Shown in pieces: positions 15,883-23,999 of a DNA stretch of 35,755 nucleotides. Both the position numbers and the translations under genes were made by a program. Position 1 is the first letter of the stretch. Every line of letters begins with the position of its first letter. Origin of the DNA: Oscillospiraceae bacterium (GTDB lineage: Bacteria > Bacillota > Clostridia > Oscillospirales > Oscillospiraceae); contig JARIAU010000046.1 of assembly GCA_029257695.1 (NCBI GenBank), positions 1 to 35,755 on the forward strand, read 5' to 3'. A model generated the notes under the pieces. The model had not been told where the DNA came from. It saw nothing but the letters and a program-made list of their open reading frames with translations, and searched no databases.

Positions 15883-16728
15883 TTATTCCTTGCTGAAAAA
15901 TGCAGCTGCAATCGCTCCGGGGCCCACATGTGTGCCGATCGTGCTGCCTACCAGCGCATAGGGAAGCGGAGCATCATGCTCCTCCCACAGAATAGCGCTG
16001 TCCGAAATGTACTTCTGCAGCAATGTGTCATCCATACCGGTGTAGCCCAACAGGACCGGCATGGAAAAGTCCACACCGCCGGCCGACTGAATCTCTTTGA
16101 CCAGCAGATTGTTGCCTTGTTTGGAACCACGAGCCTTGCCGAGCATAGCAATTTCGCCATCTACAATGCCAAGAACCGGCTTAATGGACAGTAGAGTGCC
16201 GGCTAGCGCCATGCTGGGAGAAATGCGGCCGCCTTTTTTCAAATATTCCAAGGTATCCACCATCGCAATCAGATGTACCCGATGACGGAGTGACAGAAGC
16301 GTTTCCACGATTTCAGCTCTGCTTTTTCCTTCCTTAGCCAACTGCAAGCCGTGCAAAACGAGAATGGTTTCTCCGATGGTCACATTCTGTGTGTCAATGA
16401 CCGACACATGGTCCTGGAAGTCCAATGCCGCAATGCAAGCGCTCTGATAAGTGCCGGACAGCTTGGAGGACAGGGTCAGCACAATTACTTCGTCCCCGGC
16501 TTGGATGGCTTCTTGATAGGCCTCGGCATACGCGGCTGGCGTGGGCTGGCTGGTGGTGGGAAGGACATCGCTTTCCACCAGCTTTTGATAGAATTCCCGA
16601 TTGTTAATGGTTACGCCATCCAAAAATTCCTCCGTCCCAAAGTGGACAGAGAGGGGAATAATGGTAAAATTGGATTTCAGCTCGTCCGGCATATCTGCGG
16701 TGGAATCAATGATAAAACGAATGCTCAT
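15883..16728 (-). CDS. DegV family fatty-acid-binding protein
   Basis: The 281-residue product begins MSIRFIIDSTADMPDEL and contains the family segments TTSQPTP and LSSKLSGTYQSA, which line the lipid pocket of DegV/FakB proteins. Known members bind a fatty acid and present it to the FakA kinase; no fakA is adjacent. An in-frame reading extends upstream to 16791, but AGGAG at about 7 bases before ATG 16728 sets the start there. It follows a marR gene by about 60 bases on the same strand and is probably co-transcribed, suggesting MarR control of lipid handling, by inference. Confidence 0.92.
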   Translation of the reverse strand: MSIRFIIDSTADMPDELKSNFTIIPLSVHFGTEEFLDGVTINNREFYQKLVESDVLPTTSQPTPAAYAEAYQEAIQAGDEVIVLTLSSKLSGTYQSACIAALDFQDHVSVIDTQNVTIGETILVLHGLQLAKEGKSRAEIVETLLSLRHRVHLIAMVDTLEYLKKGGRISPSMALAGTLLSIKPVLGIVDGEIAMLGKARGSKQGNNLLVKEIQSAGGVDFSMPVLLGYTGMDDTLLQKYISDSAILWEEHDAPLPYALVGSTIGTHVGPGAIAAAFFSKE

Positions 16729-16787
16729 AGTCATACTCCTCTTTGATCGGGTGTTTTGTGGTTCTATGAACCGCGGGGAATCGTGGG

Positions 16788-17246
16788 TCACTCGGAAGGA
16801 GGGATGCCCTCTTTGGCGACCGAGTTGAGATTCAACGCAATCCGCTGCAGAGCGGCATAAAAGATTTGACGGTCTGGTTCGGCCAGTCCTGTCCCGGCCA
16901 ATTCTACTGCACGGGTTGCCCGTTGCTGCACAAAAGCAGCGGCAGTTTGTCCTGCATCGGTGAGTCGAATCGGGGCTCGATAGCGAGCAACCTCATCCAA
17001 CGGACGAGAAATCAGACCCCGTAACTCCAGTTCGCTGAGCGTACGGGAGACGGCCCCCTTGTCTTTGTCGCATACTTCGCACAGTTCAGCGGCAGTGATC
17101 CCCTCTGGATAGCGGAGCATGGCAAGCAAATAGGGAGCAAAACTGCCTTTTAATCCGTAGGATTCCATCTCGTTTCGCTCGATTTTTTGAATGTTATGAT
17201 AAATGGCAGAAATTGAGGTGGAAAAATATTCATAACGAGAGAACAT
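16788..17246 (-). CDS. MarR-family transcriptional regulator
   Basis: The 152-residue protein has a MarR winged helix: ITAAELCEVCDKDKGAVSRTLSELELRGLI is the recognition helix region, followed by a wing with RYRAPIRLTDAG. Flanking helices would form the dimer interface. AAGGAGG lies about 9 bases before the ATG. Its own promoter is overlapped by two near-palindromes, pointing to autoregulation. The downstream degV suggests a fatty-acid or small-lipid ligand, as for FabT-type MarR proteins, but nothing in the sequence identifies the ligand. Confidence 0.9.
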   Translation of the reverse strand: MFSRYEYFSTSISAIYHNIQKIERNEMESYGLKGSFAPYLLAMLRYPEGITAAELCEVCDKDKGAVSRTLSELELRGLISRPLDEVARYRAPIRLTDAGQTAAAFVQQRATRAVELAGTGLAEPDRQIFYAALQRIALNLNSVAKEGIPPSE

Positions 17247-17277
17247 CGTAGGGGCCTCCTTCGGAAAGATGTTGATT

Positions 17278-17333
17278 ACACAACTTGTTTGGTATCATAA
17301 CATATAGATGTTGCGCTGTCAACAACTTGTTGG
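17278..17333 (-). promoter_or_regulatory. marR promoter with two MarR-like operators
   Basis: On the minus strand TTGACA (17317-17322) and TATGAT (17294-17299) are 17 bases apart, with TG before the -10. CAACA-ACT-TGTTG at 17320-17332 overlaps the -35, and the related ACACAACTTGTTT at 17278-17290 covers the start-site region. Both share the core CAACTTGTT, so a single regulator could occupy both and block transcription. Confidence 0.78.
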
Positions 17334-17457
17334 AACGTGGAATTTCCCAAATGGGAGAAGACGGATTGTGCAGGCAATCGTTAGCAATGCACAAGATAAC
17401 ATTTGACATGGCAATGGGCTTGATGGCAGCCATTCCAAAACCACCGCATTGATTCTC

Positions 17458-17485
17458 CGAGTGGAAGCAACCGAGTGGAAACAAC
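17458..17485. repeat. Tandem 14-bp direct repeat in the marR-glgP gap
   Basis: CGAGTGGAAGCAAC and CGAGTGGAAACAAC lie head to tail with one difference. The surrounding 17340-17515 shows no convincing gene, RNA or promoter; a TTGACA at 17403 has no -10 partner. The gap from 17247 to 17576 thus holds the marR control region, this repeat and the glgP terminator. Confidence 0.6.
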
Positions 17486-17517
17486 ACAGGGAAAGAGGCT
17501 CTTTCAGACCAAAAGAG

Positions 17518-17558
17518 AACACGGTCCCCGATGAGGATTTCTCATCAGGGGCCGTGTT
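17518..17558 (-). terminator. Terminator of the glg operon
   Basis: An 18-bp stem with one mismatch and one G-T pair, 17518-17535 with 17541-17558, follows the glgP stop on the minus strand and leads to CTCTTTTGG. Confidence 0.85.
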
Positions 17559-17576
17559 GCGATGGTTTTGTTGATG

Positions 17577-19997
17577 TTATCGGTGATCTACATGCCAGAT
17601 GGTTTCGGCATAATCAGTAATAGAACGATCCGCAGCAAAAATACCGGAGCGAGCCACATTGATCAGAGCCATGCGATTCCATGCCTTCTGATCCTTGTAT
17701 GCATCCACCAGAACGCTGTGGGTGTGGCGATAGCTTTCAAAGTCTGCCAGCAACAGATACTCATCTGCGGGGCAGCCTTGCCCATAAAGCAGACGGTTCG
17801 TAATGTCCGGGTAACTCTTGCCATCGGCAAACCCATGGCTGATGAGATCCAAAACTTCACGCAGAATGGGGCTGCCGTTGTAGTAGAGATAGGAGTTGTA
17901 TCCCTGCTGCTTGAGCTTCTCTACTTCGTGAGCACGCAGACCGAAAATGAAGATGTTGTCATCTCCCAGCTTTTCGTACATTTCCACATTGGCGCCATCC
18001 ATAGTGCCGATGGTGAGAGCGCCGTTCATCATGAACTTCATGTTGCCAGTGCCGGAGGCTTCTTTGCCGGCCGTGGAGATCTGCTCCGAGATTTCAGCAG
18101 CGGGCATCAGTTTTTCGGCCAGAGAGACTCGATAGTTTTCCAGGAAGAAGACCTGCAGTTTTCCCTTACAGTCGGGATCGTTGTTGATGTGATAGGACAC
18201 TGAATTGATAAGCTCAATGATGCGCTTGGCAACGGCATAGCCCGGAGCTGCCTTAGCGCCAAAGAAGAAGACTTGAGGTGTAAACGCAGCCTTAGGATTT
18301 GCTTTGATTTGCAGATAGAGGTGCAAAATATTCAGCACATTCAGCAGCTGACGCTTGTATTCATGCAAACGCTTGACCTGTACATCAAAAATGGCGTCCA
18401 CATTGACTTCAATGCCATATTCCTTCTGAACATAGGCCGCAAACTTCACCTTGTTGTCCCACTTGATCTTACCCATGCGCTTCAGCACAGCGGCATCGTT
18501 GGCAAAGGCTTCCAGTTCGCTGAGCTTTTCGGGGTGAATGAGATAATCGTCACCAATGCAGTCCGAAATCAACTGATGCAGTTCCGGATTTGCCTCGGTC
18601 AGCCAACGGCGGTGGTCCACACCGTTCGTGACATTGCGGAACTTCTCCGGCGTACGCAGCCATGCAGAGTGGAAAACATCCTTTCGCAGAATGTCAGAAT
18701 GGAGGGCAGAAACACCGTTGACGGCAAAGCAGGTGGCAACGCAGAGGTTGGCCATGCGGACTTCACCGCCCCAAATGACAGCCATTTCCTGCAGCTTATG
18801 TTCATCACCGTGGAAGAACACCCGCAGTTCATCCAAATAGCGGTCATTGATTTCGCACAGAATCATCCAAATACGGGGCAGGAGAGAGGCAACCAGATTC
18901 TGCGGCCAGCGCTCCAGTGCCTCCGCCAGCACGGTATGGTTGGTGTAAGCCACCGTGTGGGAAGTGATATACCATGCATCCTCCCAACTCATGCCATGTT
19001 CATCCATCATCAGGCGCATCATTTCAGGAATGACCAGTGTAGGATGAGTGTCATTGATTTGGATCACATGCTTTTCGTGGAAATTATGCAGCGTACCATA
19101 CTGCTGCATGTGCTTGCGGAACAAGGACTGAATGGTAGCGGACACAAAGAAGTACTGCTGCTTAAGGCGCAGGCTTTTTCCTTCCGGATGGTTATCGGCG
19201 GGGTAGAGGACCTTGGAAATGACCTCTGCCATGGCCTGAGACTCCACCGCTCGGAGGTATTCGCCGGTGGAGTAGTAGTTCATGTCCACGGGAACGGCGC
19301 TCTTCGCCTCCCACAGGCGGAGATTGTTTACAAAGTCGGTTTTGTAGCCGGCGATTTTCATGTCGCAGGGAACCGCCAGCACGGAAGTGAAACCAGTCTC
19401 TTCCACGATGCATCGGCCATACTCCCAGTGGGTGGATACCTTGCCGCCAAAACGAACGGTTTCTGCATCGCTGGGGTGAGACATAAGCCATGCATCACCC
19501 ATTTCTTTCCAAGTGTCTGCCAGTTCGACCTGCTTTCCATCAATGATTTTCTGACTAAAAATGCCCAACTCATAGCAAATCGAATAGCCGGTGGCAGGAA
19601 TTTCCAGGGTAGTCATCGAGTCGAGGTAGCAGGCGGCCAGACGGCCCAGACCACCGTTGCCCAAACCGGCATCCGGCTCAGCTTCAAAGAGGTCAGCGGC
19701 CTTAAAACCCATATCTTCAATGGCAGCCTTCAGAGGGGACAGCACACCAAGATTAAATGCATTCTTTTCCAGCGAGCGGCCCATCAGAAATTCCAGGGAG
19801 AGATAATGCACCTCACGGGCCTGTTTCTTCTCAATTTCGGAGCGGGTGGTGACACCGTGTTCGCTCATAATATCACGAATCACCATTGCACAGGCTTTGA
19901 ACATCTGCTGGCGGTCTGCTTCAGCAGGGTTTGTGCCAAAATTACGCCGCAATTTCTCTGAAATCAGCAGCTTAAAATCATCTTTGGAATAATTCAT
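17577..19997 (-). CDS. glgP: Glycogen phosphorylase
   Basis: The 806-residue enzyme releases glucose 1-phosphate from alpha-1,4-glucan ends, using pyridoxal phosphate. Recognisable family parts are HYLSLEFLMGRSLEKNAF near the N-terminus, the GNGGLGRLAACYLDS active-site loop, and the PLP-lysine segment EASGTGNMKFMMNGALTIGT with its lysine. Start ATG 19997 is chosen because GGAGGAAG precedes it at good spacing; in-frame codons further upstream extend into a promoter-like palindrome and are rejected. It is the last gene of the cluster and may also have its own promoter at 20050-20075. Confidence 0.97.
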   Translation of the reverse strand: MNYSKDDFKLLISEKLRRNFGTNPAEADRQQMFKACAMVIRDIMSEHGVTTRSEIEKKQAREVHYLSLEFLMGRSLEKNAFNLGVLSPLKAAIEDMGFKAADLFEAEPDAGLGNGGLGRLAACYLDSMTTLEIPATGYSICYELGIFSQKIIDGKQVELADTWKEMGDAWLMSHPSDAETVRFGGKVSTHWEYGRCIVEETGFTSVLAVPCDMKIAGYKTDFVNNLRLWEAKSAVPVDMNYYSTGEYLRAVESQAMAEVISKVLYPADNHPEGKSLRLKQQYFFVSATIQSLFRKHMQQYGTLHNFHEKHVIQINDTHPTLVIPEMMRLMMDEHGMSWEDAWYITSHTVAYTNHTVLAEALERWPQNLVASLLPRIWMILCEINDRYLDELRVFFHGDEHKLQEMAVIWGGEVRMANLCVATCFAVNGVSALHSDILRKDVFHSAWLRTPEKFRNVTNGVDHRRWLTEANPELHQLISDCIGDDYLIHPEKLSELEAFANDAAVLKRMGKIKWDNKVKFAAYVQKEYGIEVNVDAIFDVQVKRLHEYKRQLLNVLNILHLYLQIKANPKAAFTPQVFFFGAKAAPGYAVAKRIIELINSVSYHINNDPDCKGKLQVFFLENYRVSLAEKLMPAAEISEQISTAGKEASGTGNMKFMMNGALTIGTMDGANVEMYEKLGDDNIFIFGLRAHEVEKLKQQGYNSYLYYNGSPILREVLDLISHGFADGKSYPDITNRLLYGQGCPADEYLLLADFESYRHTHSVLVDAYKDQKAWNRMALINVARSGIFAADRSITDYAETIWHVDHR

Positions 19998-20037
19998 TGG
20001 ATCTTCCTCCATATCAAAACTCGCAATGCTGGAATAC

Positions 20038-20075
20038 AGCGATACCAATTTATCAAAAATTGGTATCGCTGTCAA
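20038..20075 (-). promoter_or_regulatory. Possible internal glgP promoter overlapped by a 33-bp palindrome
   Basis: A perfect 14-bp inverted repeat (20038-20051 and 20057-20070) with a 5-base centre lies 41 bases before the glgP start. On the minus strand TTGACA at 20070-20075 borders it, and weak -10 candidates (GATAAA or TAAATT) fall inside its right half. There is no T run after the stem, so it is not a normal terminator. It may be an operator or an RNA hairpin regulating glgP separately from upstream genes. Confidence 0.55.
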
Positions 20076-20109
20076 GAAAACCTAGTTGTTTCAAGGGGTT
20101 TCAAAGAAT

Positions 20110-21543
20110 TTAGGGGTGAATTCTCTGATAAACATCCTGATATTCAAGAGCAGAGCGGTCCCAGCTGAAATCTGCCTCCATATCTCTGGTGACGAGTCGG
20201 GACCAAGCCTCCGGATTTAGCTGATACACATCCACAGCACGGCGGACCGCATCCAACATATCCCAAGGATTAACACTTCCGAAGGTAAAGCCAAGGCCGG
20301 TGTCTTCGTTGGGTTGATAGGGTGGTACGCTGTCTGCCAGACCACCGGTGGTGCGGACCACGGGGACTGTGCCGTAGCGCATAGCAAACATCTGGCTGAG
20401 GCCGCAGGGCTCGGCGATAGAAGGCATCAGGAACAGATCTGCACCGGAGTAAATGGCGTTGGAGAGGGGAGCGGAATACATCAAGTTTGTGCTCACTCTG
20501 CCTGGATACTGGATTTGTGCATTGCGGAAGAACTGCTCATAGCCCCATTCGCCGGTACCCAACACGACAAACTGGATGTTCAGTTCCATCATGCTGTGGA
20601 AGGCCTGGGTAACAAGCTCAAATCCTTTGTGACCCACCAAGCGGGAAACACAGGCCACAATTGGAACATTGGGATCTTGATGCAGGCCCAGCTTTGACTG
20701 AAGATAGGTTTTACAAGCGGCCTTTCCGCTGTGATCTTGGCTTGTGTAATTTTCAAAAATACCCTTGCTGGTGGAAGGATCATTTGCGGCCATGTCAATA
20801 CCATTGAGAATGCCACGCATCTTGTAACGGTTGGCGGCAATCACGCCTTCCAGACCGTGAGCGTAGAAGGAATACTGCAATTCGTTGGCATAGTTGGGGG
20901 AAACCGTGGTGACATAATCACTGGCATAAATAGCCCCCTTCATCATGGACACATCGTCATACATTTTAAGCATGTTCTCGTTAAAATAACTGTAATCCAG
21001 GCCAAATACATCGACCAGAACTTCACGACCATAGCGGCCCTGATACTCAATGTTGTGAATGGTAAACACGCTCTTGGTTTGTGCCAGTGTGTGGCGGTGA
21101 TACCGTTCCTCCAACAGATAGACCGGGACCAGAGCAGTCTGCCAGTCGTTGCAATGGATCACATCCGGAGCCCAGTCGATTTGATCGGGAGTCTCAATCA
21201 CCGCACGGGAGAAGAAGGCAAAGCGTTCGGCGTCGTCGAAATGTCCATACAGTCCGTTGCGTTTAAAGTAGCCTTCGTTGTCCACAAAATAATAGGTTAC
21301 CCCATTGCGTTCCAGCTGAAACAGACCGCAGTACAGGCTGCGCCAGCCCAAACGGACAAAGTAGTATTTGACGAAGGTCATCTCATTGCGCCAAGACTCA
21401 CCGATGCCCTCATACAACGGAAGAATCACACGGACATCATGCCCCAGTTCCGCCAGGGCAGGGGGCAGCGAACCGGCCACATCGGCCAGACCCCCGGTTT
21501 TGATAAAAGGAGCGACCTCAGAGGCAGCAAATAGAATGTTCAT
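20110..21543 (-). CDS. glgA: Glycogen synthase (ADP-glucose)
   Basis: The 477-residue GT5 enzyme extends alpha-1,4-glucan with ADP-glucose. K15-T-G-G near the N-terminus (KTGGLADV) binds the nucleotide sugar, and the C-terminal GT-B half has MPSIAEPCGLSQMFAMRYG and TGGLADSV, the usual catalytic motif region. Length is normal. AAAGGA lies about 8 bases before the ATG. It lies 61 bases after glgD in the transcript, with a small GC-rich hairpin between. Confidence 0.97.
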   Translation of the reverse strand: MNILFAASEVAPFIKTGGLADVAGSLPPALAELGHDVRVILPLYEGIGESWRNEMTFVKYYFVRLGWRSLYCGLFQLERNGVTYYFVDNEGYFKRNGLYGHFDDAERFAFFSRAVIETPDQIDWAPDVIHCNDWQTALVPVYLLEERYHRHTLAQTKSVFTIHNIEYQGRYGREVLVDVFGLDYSYFNENMLKMYDDVSMMKGAIYASDYVTTVSPNYANELQYSFYAHGLEGVIAANRYKMRGILNGIDMAANDPSTSKGIFENYTSQDHSGKAACKTYLQSKLGLHQDPNVPIVACVSRLVGHKGFELVTQAFHSMMELNIQFVVLGTGEWGYEQFFRNAQIQYPGRVSTNLMYSAPLSNAIYSGADLFLMPSIAEPCGLSQMFAMRYGTVPVVRTTGGLADSVPPYQPNEDTGLGFTFGSVNPWDMLDAVRRAVDVYQLNPEAWSRLVTRDMEADFSWDRSALEYQDVYQRIHP

Positions 21544-21565
21544 ACAAAATTCCTTTCATGGAAGG

Positions 21566-21595
21566 TAGCCCGGAACCCATGCGGATCCCGGGCTA
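21566..21595 (-). other. GC-rich hairpin between glgD and glgA
   Basis: TAGCCCGG at 21566-21573 pairs perfectly with CCGGGCTA at 21588-21595, with possible further GG/CC pairing inside. There is no T run on either side, so it is unlikely to terminate. In the transcript it would lie just before the glgA ribosome site and could affect mRNA stability or processing. Confidence 0.5.
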
Positions 21596-21604
21596 GAAAC
21601 TGTA

Positions 21605-22708
21605 TTAGATAATGCAGCCCTTGTCGATGGCCAACGGATAGCTGGCATGACCGGACAGGGTGCGATGCGCCTTGATGGTGACATCCTTATCAGCGATGAC
21701 ATAGCGGATAGATGCAGAGTCCTCCACCACTGTGTCCTGCATCAGAACACAGTTTTTCACCACTGCGTTTTTCCCAACATGCACACCACGGAAAATGACG
21801 CAGTCCTCCACCGTGCCTTCAATGATACAGCCATCGGCGACCAGAGAGTGGACACACTTGGATTCCGGACCATAATAGGTGGAAGGATCGCTGCGATCCT
21901 TGGTGCAGATGGGATGATCCGGATTGAAGAGCTGTGCGCTGACATCTTCATTCAGCAGTTCCATGCTGCGGTTGTAATAACCGGCCACGCTGGTCAAACG
22001 GGCCACATAGCCGTCGTACACGAAGGCACGGATGTTTAACTTGTCCTTCATGCCCAGCAGAACGCCGGTGGTGAAGGAATCCATATTGTGGGAAGCGCAG
22101 TAATCCACCAGCTCCAGCAGCTTTTTGGTGGAAAGGATGTAAACCTTTAAGGATTCCATGCCGACGGGTGCGTTGGGACCGTCCAACACATCCACGATGC
22201 GGCCATCCTCGGCTACTTCAAAATAAGTGGACAGCTTGGGTTCGCCGGAGCGAGTTTTGGTGCAAACTGCAGTGATATCTGCACCGCTCTTCAAATGTTC
22301 TTCAAATACAGACTCCAAATCGATGCTGCAAGCCAAATCACCGTCGGCCATGACCACATAATCCTGACGGATGTCGTCCAAATAGCTGTATACAGCATAG
22401 AGTGCTTCCATTTTGCCACGGAAGGTGCGAGTTTGGGTGAAAGGAGGCAGGACACGGAGCCCGCCGCGCTTTCTGGCCAGATCCCAGTCCTTGCCGCTGC
22501 CCAAATGATCCAGAAGCGACTGGCATTTTTCCTGCATAACCACACCGATGTCGGTGATACCGGCATTGACCATGTTGGACAGCATGAAATCGCACATCCG
22601 GTAACGACCGCCAAAGGGAATGGAGGCCACCGTACGATGGCTGGTCAGTTCACGCAAATGGAGATTGTCACGATAAGCGAAGAGAATACCATGCAACTGA
22701 GTGGTCAT
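21605..22708 (-). CDS. glgD: GlgD subunit of glucose-1-phosphate adenylyltransferase
   Basis: The 367-residue protein is a GlgC-like nucleotidyltransferase fold plus a left-handed beta-helix, but the GGxGxRL nucleotide loop of GlgC is replaced by [12 protein letters not shown] at the N-terminus. This loss is typical of GlgD, which in bacilli forms a heteromer with GlgC and raises its activity. [20 protein letters not shown] is retained. The ATG overlaps the glgC stop by 4 bases, favouring equal synthesis of the two partners. Confidence 0.94.
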   Translation of the reverse strand: MTTQLHGILFAYRDNLHLRELTSHRTVASIPFGGRYRMCDFMLSNMVNAGITDIGVVMQEKCQSLLDHLGSGKDWDLARKRGGLRVLPPFTQTRTFRGKMEALYAVYSYLDDIRQDYVVMADGDLACSIDLESVFEEHLKSGADITAVCTKTRSGEPKLSTYFEVAEDGRIVDVLDGPNAPVGMESLKVYILSTKKLLELVDYCASHNMDSFTTGVLLGMKDKLNIRAFVYDGYVARLTSVAGYYNRSMELLNEDVSAQLFNPDHPICTKDRSDPSTYYGPESKCVHSLVADGCIIEGTVEDCVIFRGVHVGKNAVVKNCVLMQDTVVEDSASIRYVIADKDVTIKAHRTLSGHASYPLAIDKGCII

Positions 22709-23916
22709 TCCTCGTCACCACCTTTCGGAGATTCGGTGCAAATGGCACCGTAAGGGATTTTTACACCGGGTTTGAGGACGACACCGCCAGCCACGACCGT
22801 GACGCCGGATGCACCATCCTCCGTGTCCACGCCCACCTGAGCGGCCACACCCACCACAGCATTTTCTGCCACGATGGCGTGATCCACTACTGCACCGGCC
22901 TTAATGACCGTGTTGGGCATGATGACACTGTTGGTAACCGTGGCGCCCTTTTCCACCGTGACCGAGTGGAACAGAACCGAGTGCGTCACATCGCCGTAGA
23001 TCTTGCAGCCGTCCGTAACCAAAGATTCTTTCACCGTGGCACTGGCACCGGTAATGTGAGGAGGACGGATGGGATTGCGGGCCAGAATGGGCCATTCGGG
23101 ATCATATACATCAATGCCATCGGGATTGTTTACATCCAGCATGTCCATGTTTGCATCCCACAGGGACTGGATCGTGCCTACATCCTTCCAGTACCCCTTA
23201 AAACGGTAGGCGGCCAACTTCTCGCCGTTTGCCAACATAGCAGGAATAATGTTTTTGCCGAAATCGTTTGCCGAATTGGGGTTTGCCTCGTCTTCAATCA
23301 AATACTGGCGCAGCTTAGGCCAGTCGAAGATGTAAATGCCCATAGAGGCCAGATTGCTCTTCGGGTGTGCCGGCTTTTCCTCGAACTCGTAGATCACATC
23401 GTTTTCATCCACATTCATGATGCCAAAGCGAGTGGCCTCTTCCATCGTGACCTCAAGGACCGAGATGGTTGCGGTGGCTTGCTGTGCCTTGTGGTGAGCC
23501 AGCATTTGGTCGTAATCCATTTTGTAAATGTGGTCACCAGAGAGAATCAGCACATAATCTGGGTCATATTCGTCGATAAAGTTGATGTTTTGGTAGATCG
23601 CATTGGCTGTCCCCTTGAACCAGGTGCCTACATCACCCTTCTGTACATAAGGGGGCAGGATGTGCAAGCCACCGTCGGAACGGTCCAGATCCCAGGGTTG
23701 TCCATTGCCGAGATAAGAGTTCAACTTCAGGGGCTGATACTGGGTGAGCACACCCACGGTATCGATGCCGGAGTTGACACAGTTGGACAAGGGGAAGTCG
23801 ATGATGCGATATTTTCCGCCGAATGGAACGGCGGGCTTAGCCACCTGGCTGGTCAGAGCGTACAATCTGGAACCTTGTCCGCCGGCCAGCAGCATGGCAA
23901 CCATTTCCTTTTTCAT
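22705..23916 (-). CDS. glgC: Glucose-1-phosphate adenylyltransferase, catalytic subunit
   Basis: The 403-residue enzyme makes ADP-glucose from ATP and glucose 1-phosphate, the committed step of glycogen synthesis. AGGQGSRL at 11-18 is the nucleotide loop, followed by [24 protein letters not shown] and [10 protein letters not shown] with the catalytic Asp region. The C-terminal part is a hexapeptide-repeat beta-helix. AGAGGTGA lies upstream of the ATG. The 83-base gap to glgB has only a weak promoter-like sequence (TTCAGT-N17-TATATT). Confidence 0.97.
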   Translation of the reverse strand: MKKEMVAMLLAGGQGSRLYALTSQVAKPAVPFGGKYRIIDFPLSNCVNSGIDTVGVLTQYQPLKLNSYLGNGQPWDLDRSDGGLHILPPYVQKGDVGTWFKGTANAIYQNINFIDEYDPDYVLILSGDHIYKMDYDQMLAHHKAQQATATISVLEVTMEEATRFGIMNVDENDVIYEFEEKPAHPKSNLASMGIYIFDWPKLRQYLIEDEANPNSANDFGKNIIPAMLANGEKLAAYRFKGYWKDVGTIQSLWDANMDMLDVNNPDGIDVYDPEWPILARNPIRPPHITGASATVKESLVTDGCKIYGDVTHSVLFHSVTVEKGATVTNSVIMPNTVIKAGAVVDHAIVAENAVVGVAAQVGVDTEDGASGVTVVAGGVVLKPGVKIPYGAICTESPKGGDEE

Positions 23917-23999
23917 GATAAAGTCACCTCTCGCTCAATATATGCAGAAATAATGCTAAACTGAACTGAAATTAAATGTCGTTAGAACCTTGTAAACGG

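Noticed and set aside
18273-19961. Long open frame on the plus strand opposite glgP
   Set aside because: It is antisense to a well-supported glycogen phosphorylase, has no matching ribosome site and its translation resembles no protein family.
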